Positions 1-8,086 of a DNA stretch of 53,614 nucleotides are shown here, in pieces; positions within the stretch are counted from its first letter, which is position 1; each line of letters begins with the position of its first letter. The stretch is from CALMZY01 sp052033915. GTDB lineage: Bacteria > Verrucomicrobiota > Kiritimatiellia > CAIQIC01 > JAGNIJ01. Where the stretch lies: NCBI GenBank assembly GCA_052033915.1, contig JBPOJF010000023.1:1-53614 (forward strand), written 5' to 3'. The notes beneath the pieces were generated by a model. That model had not been told where the DNA came from and did not search any database. It saw only the letters and a list, made by a program, of their open reading frames with translations. The position numbers and the translations under genes are program-made.

Positions 1-285
1 GGAGGGGCGGCGAGGCGCGAGAGCGCCGAGCCGGGGGCACGTCCCGAGCGGCGCGTCAGCGCCGCGAGGTATCCCACGACCTCGACAACGACAACCTACC
101 GCTGGTAATACTTTCGAGCGGCGTCCAAGAAGGACGACCATTTATTCCCGTGACATGCCCAAAGTGGCGAGTTCCCCGCCGGAGGCGGGTCCGCCTATGG
201 CGGAAAATCTCGTCGCCCCGACCGTTTTTTCTCTCGGAACCGGTCTCGTGTCGGTTCTTCTTTTTTGCGTTGATCCGGATGGAAT
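1..285. other. Non-coding left edge, rich in short hairpins
   Basis: I see no convincing gene here. Open frames exist on the plus strand but are Arg/Pro-rich, match nothing I know and run antisense into hisF. The stretch holds several perfect hairpins: 14-27 (GGCGC/GCGCC, loop GAGA), 48-65 (GCGGCGC/GCGCCGC, loop GTCA), the adjacent pair 175-189 and 190-204 (six-base stems, three-base loops), and a terminator-like hairpin at 237-257. This looks like an intergenic region with repeat or terminator structures. Confidence 0.5.
237..267 (+). terminator. Possible rho-independent terminator, plus strand
   Basis: GAACCG (237-242) pairs with CGGTTC (252-257) around a nine-base loop. A T-rich run (TTCTTTTTT) follows on the plus strand. 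It would end a plus-strand transcript entering from the left of the window and lies just beyond the 3' end of minus-strand hisF. The stem is only six pairs, so strength is uncertain. Confidence 0.4.
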
Positions 286-1050
286 TCAGGAGGCGAGCGG
301 AACGCCTTTTCCCCGCAGGAATTGTTTCAGGTCCTTGATGGGGATGGTGTTGAAGTGGAATACGGAGGCGGCGAGGAGGATGGTCGCGCCGGCGTGGACG
401 GCGTCGAGGAAATGCTCAAGCTTGCCCGCGCCGCCGGAGGCGACGACTTCGGCCTGCGTTGCCTGCTTGATCGCGCGGATGACGGGAAGGTCGTAGCCCG
501 TGCGCGCGCCGTCCCCGGCCTTGCTCGTGGGGAGGATCACTTTCACGCCGTAGCCGTTCACTTCCTTGGCCCACTCGACGGCGTCCCTGCCGGTCGCGGT
601 GCGCCCGCCGTCGATGTACACCTCGTAGCCGGAGGGCAGTTTCCCATTGCGGTCCACGTCGATGGCTACGGTGATCTTGTCCGCGCCGAACTCCCGGATC
701 ATCTCCTGGATGACGTGCGGCTTCCGAAATGCGGCGCTGGAGGTGGATACCTTGTTCGCGCCGGCTTTCAGCACGGCGGCGGCGGATTGAACGTCGGAGA
801 TTCCGCCGCCGACGGTGAAGGGTATGGTCGTGACCTGGGCGACGCGCCGGACTACGTCCAGCAACGTGCCGCGGTGCTCGATCGTGGCGGTGATGTCGAG
901 CATGGCCAACTCGTCGGCGCCGGCGGCGCAGTACGCTTTGGCGCATTCCACCGGATCGCCGGCGTCCTTGATGTCCACGAAATGCACGCCTTTGACGACG
1001 CGCCCCTTCTGCATGTCCAAGCAGGGCATGATGCGAACCGGTGTTGTCAT
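286..1050 (-). CDS. hisF: Imidazole glycerol phosphate synthase subunit HisF
   Basis: Cyclase subunit of IGP synthase. With HisH-supplied ammonia it makes imidazole glycerol phosphate and AICAR in histidine biosynthesis, in the cytoplasm. The 254-residue protein is a normal-length (beta-alpha)8 barrel. It shows the early CLD motif (Asp12), Lys20, the AID motif (Asp131, second catalytic aspartate), a TVGGG phosphate loop near 79-83 and ASGGAG near the C terminus. The ATG at 1050 is preceded by GGAGATC. Oddity: residues 173-181 read LPTSKAGDG where most HisF proteins have LLTSxDRDG, so the first Asp of that loop is Ala. No other his gene is in the window. The family call is firm. Confidence 0.93.
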   Translation of the reverse strand: MTTPVRIMPCLDMQKGRVVKGVHFVDIKDAGDPVECAKAYCAAGADELAMLDITATIEHRGTLLDVVRRVAQVTTIPFTVGGGISDVQSAAAVLKAGANKVSTSSAAFRKPHVIQEMIREFGADKITVAIDVDRNGKLPSGYEVYIDGGRTATGRDAVEWAKEVNGYGVKVILPTSKAGDGARTGYDLPVIRAIKQATQAEVVASGGAGKLEHFLDAVHAGATILLAASVFHFNTIPIKDLKQFLRGKGVPLAS

Positions 1051-1156
1051 GATGGATCTCCCATTGATGCTCTGTCTGTATCAGGCGCGGCGGCGGCTTG
1101 GCAAGTTTCTCGATGGACCCTGTTGGCCGCCGTGAGGCACAAGAGGGGGGATGGGG

Positions 1157-1208
1157 AACCACGGACTTGTCCGCCGCAGGAGGATGGACACGAATGAACA
1201 CGGGTGGG
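1157..1208. repeat. Short intergenic repeat-like tract (CACGAATGAACACGG type)
   Basis: Between hisF and the next terminator there is no gene. The stretch contains AACCACGGAC and then GGACACGAATGAACACGGG, an A/C/G-rich tract of near-repeated ACACG(A/G) words. It resembles dispersed non-coding repeats I recall from several environmental bacterial genomes. Only one copy is in this window, so repeat status is inferred. The rest of 1051-1264 shows nothing I can name. Confidence 0.3.
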
Positions 1209-1264
1209 AGAAGAAGGTGCCCGCAGATGGACGCGCAAGGCATAGGGAGTCGGCATGGAAAGCG

Positions 1265-1290
1265 AAGGGCCGGTCCGAAGACCGGCCCTT
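1265..1290 (-). terminator. Strong hairpin terminator of the PEP-CTERM gene
   Basis: An 11-bp perfect stem (1265-1275 with 1280-1290). Read on the minus strand, its loop is the very stable TTCG tetraloop. It lies 30 bases beyond the stop of the minus-strand gene at 1320. The T-tract afterwards is poor (TTCGCTTT), so it may act as an RNA-stabilising 3' end or a bidirectional terminator. Confidence 0.65.
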
Positions 1291-1319
1291 TAGATGTTTG
1301 TGAGGCTGTTTCGCGCGGT

Positions 1320-1949
1320 TCAGGATCTGCGCGCGCGCGCGATCAGGAGTCCGGCGCCCGCCAAGACCAGCAGGGCCAGCGAGGAGGGTTCCGGAATGAG
1401 CACGAAATTGTCGCCGCCGAGAACACCATTGTAACTCGCGCCGCTCATTTCAAACACGACCTGCAGGCGGGCGGTGTTCGAGGGCGACGTAGCGGTTATC
1501 GAGATCGGGGTCCATGTTCTATCGGGGACGTTGCCGAGGATGTTGGTTGTGATGCCGCTCAACCATACGTTGTCGCTGTCGTAGAACTCCAGCTTGAACG
1601 CGTTGATCGCGCTGAATTCGGATTGGGCGTAGAACATGCCCGAAAGCGTATATTCCGTGTTCGGCAGTCCTCCGTCCACTCTCTGCCAGATTCCGCCGTA
1701 ATTCGGCCCGCCGTTCCAAGTTCCTTGCAGATAGTACGCATAGCTTCCGTCCGGCGGCGTGTTCCAGTCCTCGCAACCGCCGTTTCCCCACCCATCGCTG
1801 GCGACTACGGCGCCCCCGGTTTGCTTGTCCCAGTAGAGGGCATAGTTATTGGTTGGCGATTTGGTTTCAAACGAGCCGTTGACGATCAGGTTCGCGAAAC
1901 CGGGTGTTGAGACAACGAGAACCAACAGAACCAACAGGCATTTTCTCAT
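1320..1949 (-). CDS. Exported PEP-CTERM protein with a carbohydrate-binding-like fold
   Basis: A 209-residue exported protein. Residues 1-19 are a signal peptide (MRKCLLVLLVLVVSTPGFA). The middle begins NLIVNGSFE and is rich in Trp, Tyr, Gly and Asn, as in jelly-roll carbohydrate-binding modules (CBM4/9/22-like or DUF642-like). The C terminus has the PEP-CTERM sorting signal: IPEPSS, a hydrophobic helix of about 15 residues, then RARR. The ATG at 1949 is chosen over an upstream ATG at 2054 because AGAGGTGAT lies just before it and the signal peptide starts there. PEP-CTERM proteins are processed by an exosortase, not in this window. Substrate is unknown; the tail call is firm, the binding-module call tentative. 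Confidence 0.82.
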   Translation of the reverse strand: MRKCLLVLLVLVVSTPGFANLIVNGSFETKSPTNNYALYWDKQTGGAVVASDGWGNGGCEDWNTPPDGSYAYYLQGTWNGGPNYGGIWQRVDGGLPNTEYTLSGMFYAQSEFSAINAFKLEFYDSDNVWLSGITTNILGNVPDRTWTPISITATSPSNTARLQVVFEMSGASYNGVLGGDNFVLIPEPSSLALLVLAGAGLLIARARRS

Positions 1950-2076
1950 GATCACCTCTTGTGTTGTACAGCGCACACAAATGCGCCATGGCTTAAAGTT
2001 AGAGCCGGCGGCTGGTTTTGTTAGGGATTTCAACGGGTTTTTCCAGGGGATCATGCGAGCCGGCGATGGCGTGTAA

Positions 2077-4065
2077 CTACGGTTTGATGACGCGGAAAAA
2101 CCTGTACGCGTTCGATGCCGTATCGCTTGCCGTGCAGGAAGCGCCGTCTGCCGTGGGCGTTAGAAAAGGAGAACCCCAGGAGTTCGTTCCTAGGTTGTCC
2201 GCGCTATAGAACTGGTACAAGCGGCCGGATTGAGTGTTGAAGTCCATCAGCACCTGTCCGTCGTGTTCCCGGATACCCGTGAACCACAGGTCGCTGGGTC
2301 CGACGAGCTGCGGGCTTCCGTAGCCGAATGCATAGCCGCCGAGGATCGGCGCCGCCTCGATCAAGTGGTCGTTGTTGTTGGACGCGACGAAAACGAGTTC
2401 GTTCGTAAACACCACGGTTACGGACGGGTCGGCGAGGTCCTGGCAGTTCGACACCGCGATGTCGTCCACGAAGAGGCCGTGCATATCGCTCGTGCCGATG
2501 TAGGAGGACCCGTCGGATTCGTGGATGAAACGCACTCTCAGACTCCGTCCGGTGAAGGCGCCCAAGCTCAGGTTGTGGGTCTCGAATACGTTGTCCATGT
2601 CGCCGTTCGTGCCGGGCTTTGTCCAGAGCGTGGTCCATGATGCCCCTTCGTCCGGGGAAACCTGCGCGGATGAGGCTTGCGTGGGCGTTGCCAGACGCAT
2701 CCGCGTCTTGAACGTCAACAGGCCGTTGGACGCCGGCCGCACGACGCGGTTCAGGCTGAAGTATTGAGGGGTCCACTGCGCGGCGAGGTGGAACGAGTAT
2801 GCGCCGGATGCCTTGATCGAATTCGTGATGAACGCGTACCCGGCGACAACGTGCGGGGAGACCCCGTTCGTGCCCGCTTCTGCGCCTTCGAACCAGGTTG
2901 ACGGCGTGAGCCGGCTTGTCCGCACGACGTAGGCCGTGGCGCAGGGCACGGCAGTGAACGAGTAGGGTGTGCTGTTGCTCACCCAGGGCGTTTCGGGTCC
3001 GCTGATCGTGATGGCTTCCGGGATGGTGTACGGGTCGATCAGCGTAACGCGGTATGTGAAGCTCGTTGTGCCTGCGCCCACTCCGATGTTGCTGATCGAG
3101 ACGGTGTACGGGATGTCGGTTGAGAGGCCGGAGAGGGGAAAGCCGGCAACCTTCCAGACCAGCGTGTTGTCGCCGTAGCCGTCGGCTACCGTCTCGATCG
3201 TCACCGTGACGGGAGCGCCGTTGGAGAGCATGTTGACCGTTGCGGCGCTGAAGTCGGCATTGGTCATCGAGAAGGACCAGCGCTCGAACACGAGGTCATA
3301 GGGACAATAGCCTTCGTTGGGCCACGGCACATATTTCGGCGTCGCCAGCCGCGCTCCGAACCCGCCGATCACCCAGACCGCTGCTGCGGCGGCGTAGCCC
3401 GGGCTGTCAGGCAGCGAGCCGATGCCGATTGTGCCCTGCCGCGGGTAGAGGAACCACCGGCGGTGTCCGCACGCGTAATTGTTCGCGCCGGGGTCCTCGA
3501 TGAATGCGTCGATCGCCGCCGCGCCGTCCGTGCCCAGCGCGATGTTCGCGTGCGAGGCCGCGTTCGAGCCGTCCCACGTCCAACAGGTCCACGTTGGCGG
3601 CGGGTAATGGCTCAGTGTGCGGTTGGCCGACATCATCAGCGCGGCCTCCTGGCACGCCTGGTTCCAGTTCGTGTCCAGCGCCAGGTTGGCGGGCAGGGCG
3701 CACATCGCGCGGTAAAAGTTGATCCGCCGGAGCATGGCGTCGCGGTAGTCGTTGGAGATCGCGCCCTCGTTGCATGTATCCACGTTGCCGTCCCAGCCGG
3801 AGGCGACATCCACCGAGGCCTTGTAGGTCTGGTGGTAGAACGCGACCACGGCATTTCGCGTCTGAGCGTCTACGGTGAACCCGCCGGTCGGCCCGCTGAG
3901 CCTGGGCGCTGACGGCCCCCGCATGGAGTTCAGTTCCCGCCATGGGACTGCGATGGGTTCATCCAGAACGATGGGAGATGTTGTCCGGAAGACCGGCGTC
4001 TGGGCCACAGCCGTGACGGTCAGCCCCGTCAGTATGACTGCAAACCATGGCCGCCGCGTGTTCAC
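2077..4065 (-). CDS. Exported CAP (SCP/PR1)-domain protein with C-terminal beta-sandwich domains
   Basis: About 662 residues. From the GTG at 4065 the product begins with a plausible signal peptide (VNTRRPWFAVILTGLTVTAV, cleaved near AQ); an ATG at 4179 adds 38 unlikely residues. Roughly residues 90-310 look like a CAP domain: INFYRAMCALP, NQACQEAALMMSAN, SHYPPPTW, NIALGTDGAAAIDAFIEDPG, GHRRWFLYP. Then follow Ig-like or jelly-roll stretches, including a MAM/CBM-like segment ending in LFVDDIAVS. The last 55 residues form a small module (SGRLYQFYSADNL ... FFRVIKP) resembling the end of the GH81 protein at 28727. No PEP-CTERM tail. Function is unknown: CAP proteins include proteases and lipid binders. 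The start is uncertain. Confidence 0.72.
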   Translation of the reverse strand: MNTRRPWFAVILTGLTVTAVAQTPVFRTTSPIVLDEPIAVPWRELNSMRGPSAPRLSGPTGGFTVDAQTRNAVVAFYHQTYKASVDVASGWDGNVDTCNEGAISNDYRDAMLRRINFYRAMCALPANLALDTNWNQACQEAALMMSANRTLSHYPPPTWTCWTWDGSNAASHANIALGTDGAAAIDAFIEDPGANNYACGHRRWFLYPRQGTIGIGSLPDSPGYAAAAAVWVIGGFGARLATPKYVPWPNEGYCPYDLVFERWSFSMTNADFSAATVNMLSNGAPVTVTIETVADGYGDNTLVWKVAGFPLSGLSTDIPYTVSISNIGVGAGTTSFTYRVTLIDPYTIPEAITISGPETPWVSNSTPYSFTAVPCATAYVVRTSRLTPSTWFEGAEAGTNGVSPHVVAGYAFITNSIKASGAYSFHLAAQWTPQYFSLNRVVRPASNGLLTFKTRMRLATPTQASSAQVSPDEGASWTTLWTKPGTNGDMDNVFETHNLSLGAFTGRSLRVRFIHESDGSSYIGTSDMHGLFVDDIAVSNCQDLADPSVTVVFTNELVFVASNNNDHLIEAAPILGGYAFGYGSPQLVGPSDLWFTGIREHDGQVLMDFNTQSGRLYQFYSADNLGTNSWGSPFLTPTADGASCTASDTASNAYRFFRVIKP

Positions 4066-4226
4066 AGCGAGAGAATACCGGTCGCGGAAGCGGTTGTTAA
4101 TGAGACGCCGGGATATGAGCAAGATTCCCGACTGCGGCGGGTTGGTGGTAGGCGGCGAGGTGAAGATCGAGCCGGGCATGGAGGCGGTTTATCAGGGAGC
4201 GGAGAAGGCTTCGGAACAGGGGCCGG

Positions 4227-4937
4227 TCACGCTTTCCATGTGAACGGGTTGAACACGGTTCCGTGATCGTAGAAGTCTTCGTGTTCGGCCCGTTTGAGCG
4301 CCCGCACGATCGCGTAGGTCATCGGGGTGGCCAGTATCTCGTAGGTCACTTTGAAGAGGTAGTTGCCGACGATGACCTTGAGCAGTGTCGACGGGTCCCA
4401 CACACCGGCAAACGCGATCAGCGTGAACAGGGCGGAATCGACGAGTTGTCCGGCCAGTGTGCTGCCGATGGTCCTTGTCCACAGCCGGCGTCCATTGGAC
4501 CAGATTTTCATCTTCGCCATGATGGTCGCGTTCACCAGTTCGCCGCAGAGGAAGGCGCACAGGCTTCCGAGAACGACCCTCGGCGTCTGACCCAGAATTT
4601 GCGAGAAGGCCGTTTGGTGCTCCCAGCCGGGGGCGGCGGGAAGGGCCACGACGAGGCTGAAGATCAACGCGGCGACCCCGTTGGCGGCAAAGCCCATCCA
4701 GATGACGCGCCGGGAGCGGGCGAATCCATACACCTCGACCAGGATGTCGCCGAAGATGTAGGAAAGGGGGAACAGGATATTGCCGCCGTCCATCTCGATG
4801 CGCATCCATGCGGGAAGGCCCAGCGGCTTGATCGAGGAGATGTTTGAGATCAGGAGAATCGCGACGAACATGACCGAGATCATGTCCAAGTAGCGAAACG
4901 TGCGCCCTTGAGCCGCGGGTTTTTCCGTTCCCTGCAT
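4227..4937 (-). CDS. yhhQ: Queuosine precursor transporter (YhhQ/VUT family)
   Basis: Inner-membrane protein of 236 residues, the usual family length, with about six hydrophobic segments. Family hallmarks are visible: ISNISSIKP after the first helix, NILFPLSYIFGDILVEVYGF in the centre, and the C-terminal LVDSALFTLIAF and YEILATPMTY motifs. YhhQ-type proteins import preQ0/preQ1 for queuosine tRNA modification. The ATG at 4937 follows AGGAATAG. I looked for a preQ1 riboswitch in the short leader and found none. The gene diverges from the membrane-protein cluster starting at 5053. No other que gene is in the window. Confidence 0.88.
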   Translation of the reverse strand: MQGTEKPAAQGRTFRYLDMISVMFVAILLISNISSIKPLGLPAWMRIEMDGGNILFPLSYIFGDILVEVYGFARSRRVIWMGFAANGVAALIFSLVVALPAAPGWEHQTAFSQILGQTPRVVLGSLCAFLCGELVNATIMAKMKIWSNGRRLWTRTIGSTLAGQLVDSALFTLIAFAGVWDPSTLLKVIVGNYLFKVTYEILATPMTYAIVRALKRAEHEDFYDHGTVFNPFTWKA

Positions 4938-4998
4938 TCGCTATTCCTACCGTCTTGCCGCCGCGGATGGCAAGCCCGGGACGTGTTTGTCAAAGGGC

Positions 4999-5027
4999 TT
5001 GAGTTCATGTCGGGCCGGACTTACTCT
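4999..5027 (+). promoter_or_regulatory. Sigma-70-type promoter for the 5053 gene cluster
   Basis: TTGAGT (4999-5004), a 17-bp spacer and TACTCT (5022-5027). The predicted start is near 5034, giving a short leader that contains the ribosome site AAGGGGG at 5041-5047 before the ATG at 5053. Inferred from sequence only. Confidence 0.5.
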
Positions 5028-5052
5028 TGGAACCAACACAAAGGGGGTCAAT

Positions 5053-5553
5053 ATGAATGAATGGATGTCGAGCCTCAAAGAAATGGTGGAGTTTGTTCTT
5101 GCGAATCCTTCCTCGTCGCTTGAACTGTGGGTTCTTGCGGGGCTTTCCTTCCTGATGATGTGGGCTCTTGTCAGCCGGGTCGGCAGCCTCTTGGGCATCA
5201 TCAACACCCGTCCCGCCCAGACCCTTATCGTGACCGTGGTTGGGATTGCGCTTACCCTCGGGGCGCTGGTCGCGGCCAAACTCTACGTGCCGGCGTGGAA
5301 CAACCCGGATTACCGGCTGTGGATTCTCATCGGTACGCCCCTGGCGGTGGCTGTGGTCCTGATCGCTCCGTTCATGGGCCTGTTCCAGAAGGCCAAGTAC
5401 GGCGCGGCGATTGTCACCTGGGTGCTGGCCGTGGCGGGCGCGGCCTGTGTCGTTCTTCTGGTCGGCGCTCTGTTCGACAGCTTCGCTTCCAGCAGCCAGA
5501 AAGCGGGAAAAGGGAAGGCGCACAAGGAAGAGATTGAGCAAATCCAGAAGTAA
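5053..5553 (+). CDS. Small four-helix membrane protein, function unknown
   Basis: 166 residues. Start ATG at 5053, with a strong AAGGGGG six bases upstream; an ATG at 4987 lacks a site. An N-terminal amphipathic stretch is followed by about four transmembrane helices (near 22-40, 55-75, 88-110 and 118-140). The tail is charged and Lys/Glu-rich (KAGKGKAHKEEIEQIQK), probably cytoplasmic. I do not recognise a family. It is the first gene of a co-directional set of five small membrane or exported proteins (5053-8053) behind the promoter at 4999, so a shared envelope role is plausible but not shown. Confidence 0.75.
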   Translation: MNEWMSSLKEMVEFVLANPSSSLELWVLAGLSFLMMWALVSRVGSLLGIINTRPAQTLIVTVVGIALTLGALVAAKLYVPAWNNPDYRLWILIGTPLAVAVVLIAPFMGLFQKAKYGAAIVTWVLAVAGAACVVLLVGALFDSFASSSQKAGKGKAHKEEIEQIQK

Positions 5554-5628
5554 CAAGGTTCGCGGGATATCTTCCTAAACCTGGAGCTGGGCGCGGGGTA
5601 GCTTCGTAGGTGGATTGCGGGAGGATTT

Positions 5629-5958
5629 ATGACCGAACAAGATTCGGCTCGGATGGGCATCGCGTCACCCGGGCAGAAACAGGAACTTCTGGCCCGACAG
5701 AAGGAGGTTAACCAGAGGGAGTGGAACAACCCGGACAACTGGGGCGGGCCGAAAAGTCTGGCCGTTTACTTCAGCAAGAAGGACAGCCGTGTCTGGGTTC
5801 CCCAACAGAGGCCGGGCATCGGCTGTACGGTCAACCTGGCCCACACCGGCGGGGTCATGTGGCTTGTGGGTATCTGCATGGGCATGATTCTGGTCATGGC
5901 GACGCTGTCGATCTTCGTGGGGGATCTGCTGACTCGCTGTTTCAACATGGAAATGTGA
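5629..5958 (+). CDS. DUF5808-like small membrane protein
   Basis: 109 residues; the ATG at 5629 follows GGGAGG at a good distance. The middle carries the pattern NPDNWGGPKSLAVYFSKKDS, then RVWVPQQRPGIGCTVNLAH. This resembles the DUF5808 signature: a Tyr/Phe-containing strand, a basic 'dsRvfVPkr' and 'GxGxTvN' just before a membrane helix. One transmembrane helix follows (about 76-100). The N-terminal 35 residues are polar and Gln-rich. DUF5808 segments usually occur in short membrane proteins of unknown function, often with DUF1648-type proteins, which I do not see here. Confidence 0.72.
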   Translation: MTEQDSARMGIASPGQKQELLARQKEVNQREWNNPDNWGGPKSLAVYFSKKDSRVWVPQQRPGIGCTVNLAHTGGVMWLVGICMGMILVMATLSIFVGDLLTRCFNMEM

Positions 5959-5973
5959 TCCGAAACACTTGCC

Positions 5974-6627
5974 ATGTTGAGCCGGAGTCAGTCATCGAAC
6001 GAATCCGTAACCGCCGCGCCGCCGGCTTGTTCCCTGGCGATCTGGACCCTCGCGCTCTCCCTCCTCAGCTTCCTGTTCGTCTGCGTCGGTCCCCTGATCG
6101 CGATGGCCGCGGTGGTCTGCGGGCATCTCGCCTCCGCCCGTATCCGGTCGTCCGCGGGGGCGTTGGGCGGAAAAGGCCTGGCGCGCGGCGCGCTGGCCGT
6201 CGGGTACGCCGCGATCCTGATCTACCTCGTCATTGTTCCCTTGTTCGTTCTGCCCGCGATGGATCGCGCCCGGGATCGCGTTCGCGAGCGGATGTGCGAG
6301 GACAATGTCCGCCGGCTGGTCGCCGCCTGCATGACCTATGCCGGGGAGAACGGCGGGTATCCTCCGGCGACTCTCGACGCGCTGCGGCCGATCCTGGGGC
6401 TTTCCAGCAATGGTCTGCCCCTGGTGTTTCTGTGTCCCGCCTCGAAGGACCGTTCAGCCCCCAGCTACGAGATCGAGTCGTCGCCGGTGACTCGGTTTGA
6501 AAAACCGGCTCATGTTGTTCTTGTACGGGAGAAGGAAGGCTATCATCATGGCCGAGGCGTGGTCGCGTATGCCGATGGGACCCTCGACTGGGTTGACAGG
6601 GCGGCGCTTCCGGAGAATCAGCGATGA
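5974..6627 (+). CDS. DUF4190-like membrane protein with pseudopilin-type C-terminal domain
   Basis: 217 residues. Residues 20-90 hold two hydrophobic helices separated by a GHLASARIRSS turn, the usual DUF4190 layout. The C-terminal half resembles the globular end of PVC pseudopilin-like (DUF1559-type) proteins: CEDNVRRLVAACMTYAGENG, GYPP, LFLCPAS-like FLCPASKD, and a final HHGRGVVAYADGTLDWV, matching the H-Xn-DG ending. It lacks the prepilin cleavage motif, so it is probably not a pilin. The start at 5974 has no clear ribosome site. Its stop overlaps the next start, suggesting translational coupling. Confidence 0.68.
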   Translation: MLSRSQSSNESVTAAPPACSLAIWTLALSLLSFLFVCVGPLIAMAAVVCGHLASARIRSSAGALGGKGLARGALAVGYAAILIYLVIVPLFVLPAMDRARDRVRERMCEDNVRRLVAACMTYAGENGGYPPATLDALRPILGLSSNGLPLVFLCPASKDRSAPSYEIESSPVTRFEKPAHVVLVREKEGYHHGRGVVAYADGTLDWVDRAALPENQR

Positions 6628-7478
6628 TGGCGTTGATGATCGGCGAGATATTTCTGAAAGCCCTGGTGCTTTGCGGCATCCTCTTCCTCGCGGCCCGGCG
6701 CGCGGCGGGTTTCTCCTTCAAGAAGGCGGTCCTGGTCACGTGCGGAATCATGCTGGGCATTCTGGCGGTGGAGGCGTTCGTGGCGCTGCCGTGCAAGGAG
6801 TTGTTGAGCTCCCGGTTTGAGTCTCCCGTGCCCGAGATCGTTTCAGGTTCCGTACCCATGCTTCTTGCCGTCGCGTTGACCGCTTTCATGGCGGTACGAT
6901 TCTGCCGGATCGGACTTTGGAAGGGCCTCGTTGTCGCGATGGTGTTCCTGGTCTTCAGCGTCGGCGTGAGCATGGCCGGCGCGTACGTGGCGGCGAAGAT
7001 CAACGAATCCGTCGAAAAGGCGGACGGGTCGAAGATGGAGGAGGCGAACAAGGAAGCTGTCCAAGCGTCCCCGGATATGATGGAACAGATCGCGGCCGAG
7101 ATTACGAGGCAGGTCCAGGGTGAAAGCGGAACGCCCATGCCGGCCGTTCCGGGGATGAATTCCGCCACGGTCCCTGTCCCGCCGGATTCCGAGCCTGTCG
7201 CGCCGCCGCACGTTGTGGAGGCCCCGCCTCCGCCCGTTGACGAACTGCCCGCCTTCGCGCGGACGCCGGAGTGGCAGGCTGCGCAGGCGAAGATCAAGGT
7301 CAGCGCCGTGCTGGTCGAGCGGGACGGAAGCAACGTGGCCATTGTGAACGGCGACGTTCTCGGCATCGGCGATGTGCTTACCGTCGAGGTCAAAAAGAAG
7401 CTCTACCGTTTCAAGATGGCGGAAATCACGACCGACTGGGTGGCCTGGGACCCGGTGGCTGAAGCGGGACCCGAGTAA
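6624..7478 (+). CDS. Membrane protein with GspC/PilP-like periplasmic domain, function unknown
   Basis: 284 residues, starting at the ATG overlapping the previous TGA (ATGATG at 6624). Three to four transmembrane helices lie within residues 1-130. A charged region and a Pro/Val-rich linker (about 165-205) follow. The C-terminal domain of about 70 residues reads IKVSAVLVERDGSNVAIVNG, then VLGIGDVLTVEVKKKLYRF and a closing strand. That layout (small beta domain with aIvNGd and GD) is seen in type II secretion GspC HR domains and PilP/MshK-type proteins. I infer a scaffolding role between membrane and periplasm, but no secretion genes are adjacent. Confidence 0.66.
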   Translation: MMALMIGEIFLKALVLCGILFLAARRAAGFSFKKAVLVTCGIMLGILAVEAFVALPCKELLSSRFESPVPEIVSGSVPMLLAVALTAFMAVRFCRIGLWKGLVVAMVFLVFSVGVSMAGAYVAAKINESVEKADGSKMEEANKEAVQASPDMMEQIAAEITRQVQGESGTPMPAVPGMNSATVPVPPDSEPVAPPHVVEAPPPPVDELPAFARTPEWQAAQAKIKVSAVLVERDGSNVAIVNGDVLGIGDVLTVEVKKKLYRFKMAEITTDWVAWDPVAEAGPE

Positions 7479-7591
7479 CGCGAAAGCCTGCGCGATAGTC
7501 CCGATAAAGCTGGCATACGGCGTCTTGTAGGGGTATCCTTGCAACGTCAATGTACGGGTTGCTGCGAAGACGCTGAATTGCGGAGGAGATC

Positions 7592-8053
7592 ATGAAAGCG
7601 TTTTGGTGGTTCTTGACGATAGCCGCGTTTGTGTGTTCTGCGGGCGACGGATTCGGCATCACACCCCGGGAGGCCGCCACGATCGTGCGCGCCGCGTCCA
7701 CGATCACGAATGCCGTACAGTTCTGCAAGGACAATGGCAGGGAGAAGGCCCTCGATGAGTTCAACAATCCCAAGGGCCGGTTCAACTTCATCGAGATGTA
7801 CGTGATGGCCTATGACACCGACGGGAAGGTGATCGCCGAGCCCCGCAACAGGAATCTCGTGGGGATGAATTTGATCAACCTGCAGGATGCCGAGGGAAAA
7901 CTCTTTGTGAAGCAGATCGTGAAGATCGCGATGGAAAGGGGCAAGGGATCCATTTCCTACCATTTTGAAAATCCCGACACGGACGGTGTGGAAATCCGCC
8001 GGATTTACTTCCAGCGCGTGGACGATGTCATCATCTGTTGCGTGATTCCGTGA
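7592..8053 (+). CDS. Exported single-Cache-domain protein
   Basis: 153 residues; strong GGAGGAGATC before the ATG at 7592. An N-terminal signal peptide ends near GDGFG. The mature part resembles a small Cache (sCache_2) sensor: an alpha helix (REAATIVRAASTITNAVQFC) followed by FIEMYVMAYDTDGKVIAEP, NLVGMNLINLQDAEGKLFVK and GKGSISYHFENP. Cache domains bind small ligands outside the cytoplasm, normally as parts of chemoreceptors or kinases. Here the domain stands alone, as in secreted cache proteins thought to scavenge or present ligands. A GC-rich inverted repeat follows the stop, without a T-run. Confidence 0.74.
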   Translation: MKAFWWFLTIAAFVCSAGDGFGITPREAATIVRAASTITNAVQFCKDNGREKALDEFNNPKGRFNFIEMYVMAYDTDGKVIAEPRNRNLVGMNLINLQDAEGKLFVKQIVKIAMERGKGSISYHFENPDTDGVEIRRIYFQRVDDVIICCVIP

Positions 8054-8086
8054 CCGCCGGCCGCCCGTCCGGCCCCATCTTAATTC

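Noticed and set aside
155..496. 113-codon plus-strand frame at the left edge
   Set aside because: Runs antisense through the conserved 3' end of hisF and has no domain-like sequence.
1957..1982. Inverted repeat TTGTGT...ACACAA in the leader of the PEP-CTERM gene
   Set aside because: Only six matching bases per arm around a ten-base centre and no second copy, so chance is likely.
4938..5052. preQ1 riboswitch before yhhQ
   Set aside because: Looked for because the product imports queuosine precursors. The leader is short and lacks the stem plus A-rich tail covering the ribosome site.
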